NCBI RefSeq assembly: GCF_905147045.1
Contig: NC_065916.1
Span: 5,992,468-6,056,467, forward strand
DNA: 64,000 bases
From: Nymphalis io
Lineage: Eukaryota > Arthropoda > Insecta > Lepidoptera > Nymphalidae
Reading direction: 5' to 3'
Part shown: positions 17,964-30,637 of the stretch, piece by piece
Layout of the letters: each line of letters opens with the position of its first letter
Position numbering within the stretch: position 1 is the stretch's first letter
Notes under the pieces: model-generated
The model's database searches: none
What the model was told of the DNA's origin: nothing
What the model saw: the letters and a program-made list of their open reading frames with translations, nothing else
Translations under genes and position numbers: made by a program

Positions 17964-19903
17964 CTGATAACAAAATAAAATATAGATATAGTAGTAGTAA
18001 AATATAAACATATCTGAAACAAATAATTATCTTACTTTATCAAAATTATATGATTTACAAATAACTTCGATACAAAGTAAATAAATTCTAGCCAATTACA
18101 AATACAATTTAACAAATATTAAAAGAAATAAAAGAAAAGAAAACATTCTATATTTAAAATTTGTAGGCAGATGGGCTACCTGAGAGTAATAGACCATTTT
18201 TCAATATTATATTATAGAATATTTTTTTATTTAGCATAGCTTGTAGTAAGGTATTAATGACCCATAGAGATATTAATTAAAAACAGAAATATTAATATTC
18301 GGCAGCAGTGGTCGCTAGTAGATACAAAAGACAGTATATCTGTAAATAAATAATATCTGGTAAAGTTAAAGGGATTGTAAATATCAATAAATTTGCACTC
18401 TAACATAGAGAATTTGCTCTAAATACCTAAAGAATGACTGTTCATTTATGACTAAATGATAGGTATTTTCTAAACGAAATACAACATGATTACACATAAG
18501 ATCCATCTTAATTAGATGGATTAAATATATTTTACAATTCTAAATTAACAAAAACGTTAAGCAAACAAAACTAAGTCTTAATAATATGGTTCTTTTAACA
18601 TTTTAATAGGTTGGGTTTGTTTGAAAATTCTATTCAAATTCAATGAAATGAGACTAATCTCATAGTTGAAAACCGTTATTCAGCTATTTCTGGCAAGTTA
18701 GAGAAAGTTTTCATTTACTTACGACAAGAAAAATTACAATGATCACTACAAAATGACTTACATAAGTAACTATGTAACGAAGTGCAAGTTGCGTGAAATA
18801 TGTAAATTACAACAACAAAGACTTACCTATAAAATTAAACGTACACAAGTAACTTATACACAAACTTATATATTCAGATCTCGAAAACTATTATCGTCAT
18901 CTTTTAACCAAACATAGCGTTTTATATGGTTATTTTAGCTTAAGTTATAATTTCAACATGTTGTATTCTTACTTATTAAGGACTAGAAATAGAATAAAAT
19001 TAGAAAAGTAAAACATTAGGATAGAATAATTCTAGGAATCTTTGAAAAGAAACAAAGTCAACTTCATTTTGATTTGACATATCTTTCGTTGAAAATTCAT
19101 TATTCTTGTTCGGATAGTAGTTTGAAATATTTACTTATTTAAATAATACGATTAAAAAAACAACTTCATATGCGTGCTTAATGACCCTTAATTAATTTTA
19201 AGCTTAAATAATAATAATGATCAGAAACAGAAATTGAATAGTAATCACATTGTAAATTTGATTTATTTTAAAAGAGTTTTTACGCGAGTTTCTTACTTAG
19301 AGTAAAAACTTTGTATTAATATTCTTTAACGGTGATGAATATCACACTGATTTTATAAAATATTTTATACTGATTGATTTTTTTTTTTAAGAAATTTAGC
19401 GATGTCCGATTTTTAAATAATTTTTAATATTCTTATTTACGGAGGAGCAAATGAAGCTAAATTGTTTTGCGAGTGGAGACGACATTAGTACAAGGTATAG
19501 GTACAAGATTGAGACTGCAACTTTTACCTCGCTAGGCAGCTCGTAAACCATTGCGCTATTGACGTTTCAATAAGACCAATACACTATGCGATTTTTTTTA
19601 ATGGAACAATGCATTTTTTGGTTTGACTAAATTGTATGAAATTTAACTTTAAGCAAATGAAATCATTTTAAAAACATCACTTTTACAATTTTAACACTAT
19701 TTTAATATTTACGTACAAATATCTGATCGAAAGGAGCAGAAGGACACGTATCCAGTGCAAATAATAATATTTAACCCTTTCAAATCAAAAGAAAATAGTA
19801 GTGCTTGACGTCATGCGAATGATGAATATTAAGCGATTGTGATTTGGTTATAAGTGGACGTTTTGTGTGGACACGTATTAATGTATTTAGTGAAATTACA
19901 AAA
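17964..19903. other. Head-to-head spacer between Vps50 and slmb
   Basis: Very AT-rich. It should contain the Vps50 transcription start and any 5' exon, plus the slmb promoter. I see no clear coding exon. A minus-strand ATAG|GTAAGT at about 18822-18830 is a possible donor of a non-coding Vps50 5' exon, with no independent support. Confidence 0.5.
19806..19813. promoter_or_regulatory. CRE (TGACGTCA) in the slmb/Vps50 promoter region
   Basis: A perfect palindromic CRE about 90 bp upstream of the slmb start codon, a typical core-promoter position. It could serve either direction. Motif only. Confidence 0.5.
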
Positions 19904-22900
19904 ATGGAAACCGATTGGATGATAGAAGACTCGACGACACCTAAGGTATTAAATGAAACTAGGAAATAGGGCACAGCAGTACTGTCATGCCAATCTATTC
20001 CGCCATCTTTGCCTCTCTAGCGCCATAGGTTTCCTTAATTCGTTGCTTTTCTCATGAAATCTTAATAAAACAATTATAATGGCGACATCATTGGATACTA
20101 TAAACAAAAAAGAACAAATCCCTCTTAAAAATGACTTATTGAAAAGTTATAATGTCAATTTCAAATTCTGCATTGCAGTTGTAAAATGTATTTTTTTAAC
20201 CCAATTTCGTCTTTTGAGCATGATTTTCTTCGTTACAGTCGTATTGTATAGCCTTTTTGGATTAATAATATTAAAAACGATCATTTTTAACGTTTATAGA
20301 ATAAATTTTATTACCATTTTACTTGCTATACTTTCCATGGAAACTGTTCAAATATATAACATTTTTGTCTGAATAATCTTAAAGATTCCAAGAATAATCT
20401 TCTAAAAGCAAAACAATTCAACCAGTCAAGTCACTATCTATTCATTTCCTGGATGTATATCTAGATACAAGACAATCCAGATCATTAAGAATACAGTGTA
20501 CTTTCTCATAAATTTCGCAATCAACAAATGCTTAAGACAATACCTAAATGACATAATACAATTTCTATGTACATGTAATTGTTGAAAGTTCTAACATGTA
20601 ATATGTAAACCAGTTTTGGTAATTTTATATTTAAAAAAAAAATCATTGTTATTCCTATATGCAAATATTGTGATATCTTGTATCTAGAAAATTCTAAATA
20701 AATACATATCTTATTGCTTAAAATCTTCAAACGATTTCTGTAATCATAGAAAATGTATTTTGTAATTGACATTTAATAAAAACTACTCAATATTGTGAAT
20801 GAAAATAAATAAAATTACTTTTCATTGGTCAAAAATATATTATTGAAATTAAAAAATGTCTTCTGTTGTATATATAAAAATACACAAACTAAATGAGTTT
20901 TATTATCAATAATAATAACCGATCTAAGATCAATTTTTTTTTGTAATTTAATCATCTAAAATTATAGCACTCTAAAATGTGTGACATATATAAATAATTT
21001 CTTTTTGTTTTAACTAAAAGAAAAGAGAATTTTGACAAAGCCGAAAAGGTGGGTTATCTAATTGACCCAGTGTCGTAATCAGTCTTTAAAAATAATGAGG
21101 AAATAACTATTTTGTGATAAAAAATTTAATTGAAATAACAGAATGCTTAACTTGACTGTAGAGAGTGTAAATTGTTGATATATTATGTATATAATATAAT
21201 CACACTAAAATAATCAAAGTATTGTGTATGAAAATATAACGCTATACAAAAATACTTTATTAAAAAATAAACCTTAGTATGTTTTGCGTTACTCTTAGTA
21301 TGTTTTTATCTAGTGGCTTTCGTAATCTTTCTTCGTTATCATTGTCTATTATTCTTCTTTTCATGAATCTTAGAATGGAATATTCTTTATTGTACACCAA
21401 AAGAGTTATAGACACGTACAGTTATAAACACAAAAAATAATTAATGGTATGTATAAAAGGCAGTTTAATCGCTATGAGAGCAATCCCTTCCAGACAACCT
21501 TTGGGTGGAGCATGATAATAAATAATTCTTTTAAATTCTTTCTCAGTGTTATTGAATGTTTTATACAATGTTTAGCAATAGACTCCAGACATGACAAGCT
21601 GGTTGGCGTGGTTGTTAGATACTTGCGTTTAGCGCTGCACGGTTTAGGTTTGATTCCCACCCAGGACAGACATTTGTGCTTATAAACATGTCTGTTTGTC
21701 TTGAGTCAGGGTGTTATTATCTATATAAGTATGTATTTACAAAAGAAAAGTAGTATATGTAGTATATCTGTTGTCTGGTTTCCATAGTACGAGCTCTGCT
21801 TAGTTTGGGATCAGATGGCCGTGTGTGGATAATGTCCCAGGATATTATAATTATATGACTCATAGAATATATTAATTTAACCTGGTGGCTAAGGATTTCT
21901 GCAACCCTGTCTGGTACTGCACACATCACATATTCCACCATTGAATGAAAATACTTAGTATCGTCGTTTTCCAGTTTGATGGGTCGAGCGAGTGTAACAG
22001 GCACAAGGGATGTGGCATTGCCATTTGGTCTGTTGGCCTACATATTATAAATGAGTGTGCGGTAATTTTCAGGTGACGTCATTAACCTCGTTGGACACAG
22101 GGGTCCGTCCGGCTCCGAGCGGAGCGGCGTATGTAGCTGAGCGGAACACATGTCTCAACTTATTCACAAGATGGAACGAAACGGACCAGGTAAATGAATT
22201 TATGACATGACATGCCTCTTAACTGATTTCGGTCACGGTAGACATTTTCAACGGAGAACAGCCAACTGTCAGATGTTAAAGTGCTTAACTGTGTGTGTGT
22301 GTGCAAGCACTCCGATGGGATATTTTCCAACAGGTCGGGAGTTAGTTATTTCTTAATACCGAGACACGGGAGCATTAGCCACTAACTTTTAATTCTTTGA
22401 TTTAGGTATATAATATTATTTAGCAAAATCTAAAGCGAATGTCCCACTAATGGGCTAAATCCTCCTCTCCCTTGAGAAGATTCCTCTATAATTTAACAAG
22501 AACTCCCTGGATTGATTTTACTTACTGATGATAAAGGTAGTCTACGTGTAATCCAAGAGTGTCCTAATTAAAAAACGTTTAGTAAAATTATGAGAGTGAT
22601 TTGCGCACAAGCCAAGTCCTTGTGCAGTGTGATGTGTTCTGGCTTGTGTGTTGTGTTGTTGTGTGTGGCTGGTCTTCTATCAGATTGGCCGCCGTGGCCG
22701 AACCGATAAGGGCATCATATACGTGTTTATTTTATTTATTTATTACGATATCAACACCAACAACAAGTACACTAATAAACACAACTGAGTCTTTAAACAT
22801 GACGTTATACAAATCGAGTGTCTCCTAAATAATAGGTGTTGCAAAACATATCAACATTTCAAGTTAACAAGAATAATAATTTAAAAATTTATATATTTAT

Positions 22901-25900
22901 AAAAAATAGAAGAAGATATCAAGAATTAATTTATTATAAAATTATCATATGATTGTTATAAAATTAATAAAATATAAACATCTGAGAACATTTAAAATTG
23001 ATTGCTGTATGGTAGTCCAGCATGGATTATATACGGACAGCTGTAAGATCATAGTCGAGACTCACCGCAGAAAACAGTCGTGTAATGTCACAAAGTGATA
23101 TACGACATTGGACATAATAATTTTTTTTTATATAGAATAGGAAGGCGGACGAGCATATGGGCCACCTGATGGTAAGTGGTCACCAACACCCATAGATATT
23201 GGCATTTTAAGAAATGTTATCCATCGCTTACATCACCAATGCGCCACCAACCTTGGGAACTAAGACGTTATGTCCCTTGTGCCTGTAATTACACTGGCTC
23301 ACTCATCCTTCAAACCGGAACACAACAATACCAAGTACTGCTGTTTTGTGGTAGAACATCTGATGAGTGGGTGGTACCTACCCAGACGAGCTTGCACAAA
23401 GCTCTACCACCAGTAATTTTAATTATAACATATCAAGGGTACACGTATCACATTAGTATATCGCCATGAGTCGGTTGTCAACATTTCATGAGTAAGTAAT
23501 GAAGTGAGCTCTTACAGAATGGCTCTTCGGATTTTTAAACTTAATACTTATAAGATGAAACTATTCGCCTTCTTAGTTCGATTTAAAGATCTTAATATTT
23601 GTCACCTTGTATACGATACCGTTATGTATATATCGTGGGTTCGAACCCGGGCAAGCACCACTGAAGTTTCATGTGCTTAATTTGTGTTTATAATACATCT
23701 CGTGCTTGACGGTGAAGGAAAACATCGTGAGGAAACCTGCATGTGTCTAATTTCATTGAAATTCTGCCACATGTGTATTCTACCAACCCGAATTGGAGCA
23801 GCGTGGTGGAATAAGCTCCAAACCTTCTTCTCAAGAAGGGAGAGGAGGCCTTAGCCCAGCAGTGGGACATTTACAGGCTGTTACTGTACTGTACTGTATG
23901 TATATATTTCGTATGTTTAATGATTGATTGTTTTAAAATAAAAAGAAATTAACATCTTCCAAGTGTCCCATTACTGAGCAAAAACTTATAGTTTGGTTGG
24001 AGCCTAATCCATGCTTCTCATATTATGGTTGGGGAACAGACAGGCAGAGTTACTTTCGCATTTATGATATTAGTATAGATTCTAAATCTTTATGAAAAAT
24101 AAGTATAATTGTAAGGAAATTAAAATAAAATGGTCAGGGAGAAGTCGGGGTCTTTATGGACATTAGCAGTGGACACTCTTTTTCTTTTTTGTTGTGGGGG
24201 GGTATGTGGGGCTCGCCTGTGTCCAAGGCGCCGAGTGCGCCCCGAACATCGGAAGACCCACTAAAAAACCAGCGGTACCCTTTCCATCTTAACGAGGAGC
24301 GCCACGGGATCGTTTTCGATCGATCGACCATGCTACCGTGATAGCAGTGGACACCCTGATTAAACATGCATCATAGCATCAAGCATCGAACGTGTAGTGA
24401 AGACGTGTAAGCGTAAAAAAGGGAACAAATAAATAAACAATCTCCCTCTCTCGTTTCTATTAGTTATTCATATTAGTAAATATTAATAAACAGTTTATTA
24501 ATAATGTGCGCCATTTCGTTAAAATTAGATCACCCGACCGCAATTGCGGTGCGAGATAGGAAATACTCTTTTGCGGTTACGATCATATATTATTACGTTA
24601 CTAGAAAGCTTGTGAAAATTATTTGAAATTGTTAGACTTAAAAATGGGTCATCTGATAGATAAATGGTCACCACCGCTTCTAGATATGTCCTAAGCCTAG
24701 GTTCGGGCGCACAGAAGGCGCCCTTTGGACACGCGAATTTTGAGCCCTTAAGGTGACAGCTACAATCAATTCGAAATAAAAAAGCTCCTAGACATTGTAA
24801 ATAACGTTAATCATACGTAATTTATGGGTAATGTCAAGTAGGTTAGACATGCTCTGCTTTTAATTATGTATAATAAAAATAATATTATATCTAATAAAGG
24901 TCCTTGTGGGACACCCGAAATAGGCTTTGTGCTAATTATAATATAGTTTACTGGTGTTCACGCGTGTTAGGGAGAGGAGGCAGATTTTTATGTCCTCTTG
25001 TATCCTTAACGTGTTTGCTAAATTTAATGATGAACCGTTGAATAGTTAGAAGTTATAGCGTAACAACCAAACAAACTCACTTTCGCATATACATATAATG
25101 GATTGTATTTTGTCAAATGTTAATTCAATACTAGGTTACCTATTACTATTGTTAATAATATTACTGACACGAACACGTGGAACTAGGGCAACAACTGACG
25201 CAAAACAAAAAAAAAATTCAAAACAAAAATTTAGATTGTGATGCTGGCTGGAAATAAAAAAAAATCTTAACAGGTAGAAATATACAACAGAAGCATAAAT
25301 AACACGTTAATGTTTGTGGATAGTACAAGACAACAAAAAAAAAAATTGTATTTGTGAGTCAATTCTATCTCGATTTTGATATAATTGTTTTTTTTTATAG
25401 GTGGAATTTGTGGAACAGTTACTGGCGCGAATGTGCCATTATCAACATGGTCACATCAACGCATACCTCAAACCGATGCTGCAGAGAGACTTCATCAGCA
25501 TGCTTCCAAGTAAGTAGCCATATAATTGATTACATGAATTTATTTATTTGTTTACTTAGGTACACGATCAGGACATGTGTACATACGTTAAAATTATGAT
25601 ATTTATACAATTTTAAGCTAGATGAATTCCTAAACATGTGTACATGGATGAGCATATAGGCCACCTGATGGTAAGTGGTCACCAACGCCCATAGACATTG
25701 CCATTGTAAGAAATGTTAACCATCGTTTACATCCCCAATGCGCCACCTTGGGACCTTGGGAACTAAGATGTTATGTCCCTTGTGCCTGTAATTACACTTG
25801 CTCACTCACCCTCACTGGTTTGAAGGGTAAGTGATCAAGGTTGGTAGCGCGTTGATGCGTTTCCTATTGGTGGTGGTGCCACCACCTTGTCATCAGATAT

Positions 25901-28900
25901 CCCATCTGTCAACCTGCTTGAAATATCAAATATGTTTTCCTTTTGTTTTTCGTCAATTAGATATATATTTTTTTTAATGTTAAGTTAGCCTATAATTGAT
26001 ATATATTTAGTTACAACATTTTCATGCAAGCTATATATAGTAAGACAATGTTTTTTTTTTAATATATAAAGTTGGATTCCTATTTGATAAAATAAAAATA
26101 AAGAAATAAAACGTATTTAGTAATCCGAAACACTGCACACAAATTAACTATTTAATTAAAGCACAAAATTATACCATAAATTTTTGTCTTTCAGAAAAAG
26201 GCTTAGATCACGTAGCGGAAAATATCCTATCATACCTTGACGCTAGTTCACTCTGCGCTGCGGAGCTGGTCTGTCGCGAGTGGCAGCGTGTTATATCCGA
26301 GGGTATGCTGTGGAAGAAACTCGTCGAAAGGAAGGTTCGAACTGACTCGCTATGGCGGGGGCTCGCCGAGAGAAGAGGATGGTAAGTGGATTAATGTAGC
26401 TCGTAAGTGATTCTGAGCTCCCGGGTCGGCAGATGAAAAGTTATTGGGTTTTTCGTCTTCGAGATGTTTTCAGTAGCTCGAAGCATGGCAATGTTACAAT
26501 ATGTGGCAGAGCTGCTGGTGATGCGCCTGAACTCTTTCCGTCGTGTCGGATTATGAGAGTGAAGGAATGCTGACTTGTGTTTGCGCACACACATGTGCAC
26601 AATAATATGTCCTGGGCATTTGGCTAGTCTACGTTGAGAATGTGCGCCGTAGCCAAAATAGGTGAGGAAGACATCAGCAATTAATGATTTAATTGTAGCG
26701 TGTGATGTTATTAATATATTTTGTATGATTTTATCAAACTACAGAAACATTATTACAAGTGAATTTTACATTAGTTCCTATTGAGCTGAAATTTTGAACA
26801 CATTTTTCCTTATTGTTTGTAAATTGTCCGTAACGTATAGTAACTCTGTCCGTGTGTGATGTTTTCACGGCTGAACCACTGAACCGATTTTGATGAAATT
26901 TGAAATAAAGCCAGGAATCTAAAGGATATAGGCTACCTTTTTTAATCCTAAAATTTGACTATCTCCTAACAAAGGGGTGAAGGATGGAGTAATTTTTTTT
27001 GTCTTTTTTTCTGTGATAGTCGTTACTAATATCATAATTTCGTCTTCCAGGATTATGTACCTGTTCAAACCGAAGCCCGGCTGCCAGCATCCATCCCATT
27101 CGTTCTACCGTCAGCTCTATCCGAAGATCATTCAGGATATACAGTCGATAGAGGACAATTGGCGTATGGGAAGGCATAACTTACAAGTAACATTAATACT
27201 GTTTATTATACTTACGCACAAACGTGGTGGGGAATGTTCGGCTTCTGTGTGTCCTGAGCATTCTAACCCCACCACCCCGGCATCTTTCAGGCAAGTGGGT
27301 TCCACCTTAGACTGCGTCAGAACATCACCAGGTTTTTTTTTCCATTTTATAAGTAGGTGCACGAGCAACTGGGCCACCTGATGATAAGTAGTCATTAGTG
27401 CTTATAGACACTGGTGATTAAAGAACTTTTAATCATTTACATCGCCGATGCGTCACCAAACTTGGGAACTGAGATCTTATGTCCCTTCAAACCGAACGCA
27501 ATAATTCTGAGTATTGCTGCTTAACCGTAGAATATCTGATGAGTGGGTGGTATTTACCCCGATGAACTTGCACAAAACTAAGTAAAAATAAGTACTATAA
27601 GCCTATTTTATTAATAAATAAAAATTGCTATCTTCATTCATATGCACCAAACCATTAATTTTGTGAGTTAAAAATTATGTGAGTTGTTCAGTGTACGCTA
27701 CGTACAAAAGTTTTTGGCCCAAAAGAAAACAGAATTCGGATATAAGTAGTAAGTAGTATATAAGAAAAGAGGTTACACTATACTAAATTTAAAAAAACAC
27801 TGATCTATTTGTCGGTGTTTGGAATTCAAAACGCTCATAATGTATAACGATATCAATGAATTTATTAGAATTAATGCAAGTGTTGTACCTGTTTCAGAGG
27901 ATAAATTGTCGATCAGAGAACTCGAAAGGCGTCTACTGTTTACAATATGATGATAACAAGATAGTGTCCGGACTGAGAGATAATACAATCAAAATATGGG
28001 ACAGAAAAACATTGCAGTGTGTTAAGGTTTGCCGTTAAAATTTAATGTACTTTATTAGATTTACATATCCCATGCGATTTACTAATAGCTCTGCTTAATA
28101 ATGCACTACAAACAGTTCTCGATTAGTATATCTTTATTGTTGAAGTATTTTAGTACAGGCTTTGTAAGCTTATACTTCCATAATTTTATGTTAATTTTAT
28201 AGTGTACTGTGCTATAGGATCTTTAAAATAGTATCTAGTCTCACAAGCAACTTTCGCTGCAATTCCCTGAGCTAACGTGGTTGTGTGTCTGCCCCCCAGG
28301 AGCTGCAAGGTCACACGGGCTCGGTGCTGTGCCTGCAGTACGACGAGCGCGCCATCATCTCGGGCTCGTCAGACAGCACGGTGCGCGTGTGGGACGTGAC
28401 GACAGGCGCCATGCTCAACACGCTCATACATCACTGTGAAGCGGTGCTGCATCTCAGGTTCTGCAACGGCATGATGGTCACGTGCAGCAAGGTACTATTA
28501 CTGACAGTACTCGTACGCCGCCCTTAATAATTGATTATATTTTCAATATCTACATAATGTATAATTATTTATTATTATGAGATAGACAAAACAAATATTG
28601 TTTTGTAAGTATACAATTTTTTATGTTGCTATCTGTCTCTCCAGTAGTTGAGCGAGTGTACTATATAAGTAACGGTTGCGCCCCCACAGGACAGGTCGAT
28701 AGCGGTGTGGGACATGACGTCGACGACGGAGATCATGCTGCGACGCGTGCTGGTGGGTCACCGCGCCGCCGTCAACGTCGTGGACTTCGACGAGAAGTAC
28801 ATCGTCAGCGCCAGCGGGGACCGCACCATCAAGGTCGGTTGCACACGTGTACTTCGAGTAATAGTTCGAATCACCCACATGAATTTTTTATCATGAAGGT

Positions 28901-30637
28901 TTCCGTACTATGTTTTCCTTTTCTATGAATAAGATGAATTTGTAAATTCAAATTAAGCATATAAAAGCAAGTACACCGTATACGTTTACTGGTGGTAGAA
29001 TTTTGTGCAAGATCGTCTGGGTAGGGACCACTCACTCATCAGATATTCTACCGCCAAACAGCAGTACTTGATATTGTTGTGTTCCGGTTTGAAGAGTGAG
29101 TGAGCCAGTGTAATTACAGGCACAAGGGACGTAACATCTTATTTCCCAAGGATGGTGGCGCATTGGCAATGTAAGCGATGGATAACATTTCTTACAATGC
29201 CAATATCTATGGGCGTTGGTGACCACTTACTATCAGGTGGCCCTTATGCTCGTCCGCCTTCCTATTCTATAAAAAAAAATACAGCGTTGTACGAGTACTT
29301 CCTCAAATTAGAAGTAGCTTATACTGAACTAATTATAAACACAAAATTGTTATAATTTTCAGGTATGGAACACATCATCGTGCGAGTTCGTTCGTACACT
29401 CAACGGTCACAAGCGAGGGATAGCGTGCCTCCAGTACAGAGATAGACTTGTGGTGTCTGGTTCCTCGGACAATACGATCAGATTGTGGGATATTGAATGT
29501 GGTCAGTGTATTCGTGTATTGGAGGGGCATGAAGAGCTCGTCCGGTGTATACGGTGAGTTGCTGCTATGTATATCTATGTTTAATAGAAATTAAAAAAAA
29601 ATGCAATAACAGTAGAAAGACAATATGTTTATTTTCAATAATGGTTATAAAATTTCAACCACTAAACCAAAACTAGTATTTATATAATAAGCAAACAGTA
29701 AATGGGTAAAAATCTAAAGAACTGTGGCTTTAGTTCAATTTTTTAGTATTAATAAACATACTATTTTACTTTATATATATATATTATAATAACGTTTAGT
29801 ATAGCTACAAATATACATATGTATATTGTGTGATTACATGCTTGCATAAATGACACTTGAAATAGTCCGTGATAACTCGAGTAGGGTGATACATTTATAG
29901 TAAGTAATAGCACCGTCGGTGTGCGCAGGTTCGACAACAAGCGCATCGTGAGCGGCGCGTACGACGGCAAGATCAAGGTGTGGGACCTGCGCGCCGCGCT
30001 CGACGTGCGCACGCCGCACCAGGACCTGTGTCTGCGCACGCTCGTGGTGAGTGGCGACACATACACACCCACACACACACGCACGCACGCACGCACACAC
30101 ACACGCACGCACGCACGCGCACACACTCGCACGCACGCGCACACACACGCACGTTTGCACGCACGCGCACACACACGCACGTTTGCACGCACGCGCACAA
30201 ACACGCACGTTTGCACGCACACACGCATGCACACACGTACGCACGCACGTACATACGCACACACATATACGTGCACACACATACGCACACACACATACGC
30301 ACACACACACATACGCGCACAAACGCACACACACACATACGCACACTAACGCACATACACACACACACACACACACAATACGTATGCCGATCGCGAGCGT
30401 ACAGTAGCTGTAGACATTATCAATAACATGAGACGTGTATGTTTTTAGTATTAAATTTCTTTTCAGGAGCATACGGGCCGTGTTTTCCGACTTCAGTTCG
30501 ACGAGTTTCAAATTGTGTCCTCGTCTCACGACGACACGATCCTCGTATGGGACTTCCTTAACTATGGTGGGACTTCCCCGGCCGCGCCACCCCCGCGACG
30601 CACCTCCGCGGAACTCGACCGGCCCTTCTATGACTAG
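19904..30637 (+). CDS. slmb: Slimb / beta-TrCP, F-box and WD40 substrate receptor of SCF ubiquitin ligase (511 aa)
   Basis: Exons: 19904-19945, 22073-22189, 25401-25509, 26195-26381, 27051-27186, 27898-28026, 28300-28491, 28690-28833, 29363-29553, 29929-30046 and 30467-30637. All are GT-AG and in phase, giving 511 aa (fly Slmb is about 510). Domains in order: short acidic N-terminus (METDWMIEDS); D domain around 40-88 (VEFVEQLLARMCHYQHGH); F-box around 92-137 (GLDHVAENILSYLD, ISEGMLWKKL); seven WD40 blades from about residue 198, ending DDTILVWDFLNYGG. Family role: binds Skp1 through the F-box and phosphodegrons (DSGxxS type) through the propeller, controlling turnover of Armadillo/beta-catenin, Ci, Cactus and Period. 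The AAAATGG context supports the start. Exon 10 is followed directly by a CA-rich microsatellite. Confidence 0.97.
19946..22072 (+). other. slmb intron 1
   Basis: Its first 100 bp hold CCGCCATCTTTG (about 20000-20012), resembling a YY1/Pho site near the likely promoter. An AT-rich open frame of 97 codons at 20079-20372 is hydrophobic but lacks coding support. A family B SINE lies at 21592-21850 and a diverged family C relic (minus) near 21880-22015. Confidence 0.55.
21592..21850 (+). repeat. tRNA-headed SINE, family B
   Basis: It begins at the CTGGTTGGCGTGGTTG head, has a B box in GGTTTGATTCCCACCCAGG, the body GTCTGTTTGTCTTGAGTC, and ends AATGTCCCAGGATATTATA. Confidence 0.85.
23121..23414 (-). 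repeat. Retroposon family C
   Basis: A full-type copy in minus orientation: poly(T) at the left end, then GGCGGACGAGCATATGGGCC, ending CTACCACCAG at the right. Confidence 0.85.
23630..23897 (+). repeat. tRNA-derived SINE, family A
   Basis: It starts in the tRNA-like head at CGTGGGTTCGAACCCGGG and ends GCCCAGCAGTGGGACATT, followed by CAGGCTGTTACTGTACTGT. Confidence 0.85.
24164..24357 (-). mobile_element. Short GC-rich retroposon with target-site duplication
   Basis: Direct repeats TAGCAGTGGACACTCT (24164-24179) and TAGCAGTGGACACCCT (24342-24357) agree at 15 of 16 bases and flank 162 bp. On the minus strand the insert begins TCACGGTAGCATGGTCGATC and ends with an A-rich tail (CAACAAAAAAGAAAA). 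That is the signature of target-primed retroposition. The body is not one of the SINE families seen elsewhere here. It may be a 5'-truncated LINE end. Confidence 0.6.
25647..25847 (-). repeat. Retroposon family C, partial
   Basis: Contains GGCCACCTGATGGTAAGTGG, the GTGCCTGTAATTACACTTGC segment and a small internal duplication (CCTTGGGACCTTGGGAAC). Its right end is rearranged. Confidence 0.7.
26406..26660 (+). repeat. tRNA-derived SINE, family D, partial
   Basis: It shares GTTATTGGGTTTTTC and the GTGTCGGATTATGAGAGT tail section with the minus-strand copy at 62955-63220. The tRNA head is degraded. In slmb intron 4. Confidence 0.55.
27352..27574 (-). repeat. Retroposon family C, diverged
   Basis: AGGTGCACGAGCAACTGGGC at the left and CATCAGATATTCTACGG-type sequence at the right, in minus orientation, in slmb intron 5. 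Confidence 0.65.
28989..29280 (+). repeat. Retroposon family C
   Basis: From CTGGTGGTAGAATTTTGTGC to CTCGTCCGCCTTCC with an A-rich end, in slmb intron 8. Confidence 0.8.
30053..30377. repeat. CA/CACG-rich microsatellite in slmb intron 10
   Basis: About 325 bp of imperfect CACACG, CACG and CA units, starting 7 bp after the exon-10 donor (GTGAGTG). It has internal higher-order repetition around GCACGTTTGCACGC. The long open frames across it on both strands are artefacts of the repeat. Confidence 0.95.

Larger units (their letters stand above)
22190..25400 (+). other. slmb intron 2
   Basis: A repeat-filled intron. It holds family A scraps near 22436-22490, a family C copy (23121-23414), a family A SINE (23630-23897) and a short retroposon with target duplication (24164-24357). 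From about 24700 to 25400 I see only AT-rich unique sequence and homopolymer runs. Confidence 0.6.

Noticed and set aside
23176..23469. Recurring 60-97-codon frames (beginning MVTN or MSLVPVITLA) at several places.
   Set aside because: They fall inside family C retroposons in either orientation. The same frames recur wherever the repeat does, so they are not genes.
27132..27395. Frames overlapping slmb exon 5 and the adjacent family C repeat.
   Set aside because: They are out of frame with slmb or cross the exon boundary into a repeat.
29761..30529. Several overlapping open frames up to 231 codons on both strands.
   Set aside because: They are created by the CA/CACG microsatellite and give low-complexity Cys/Val or His/Thr strings. 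The real coding here is slmb exon 10.
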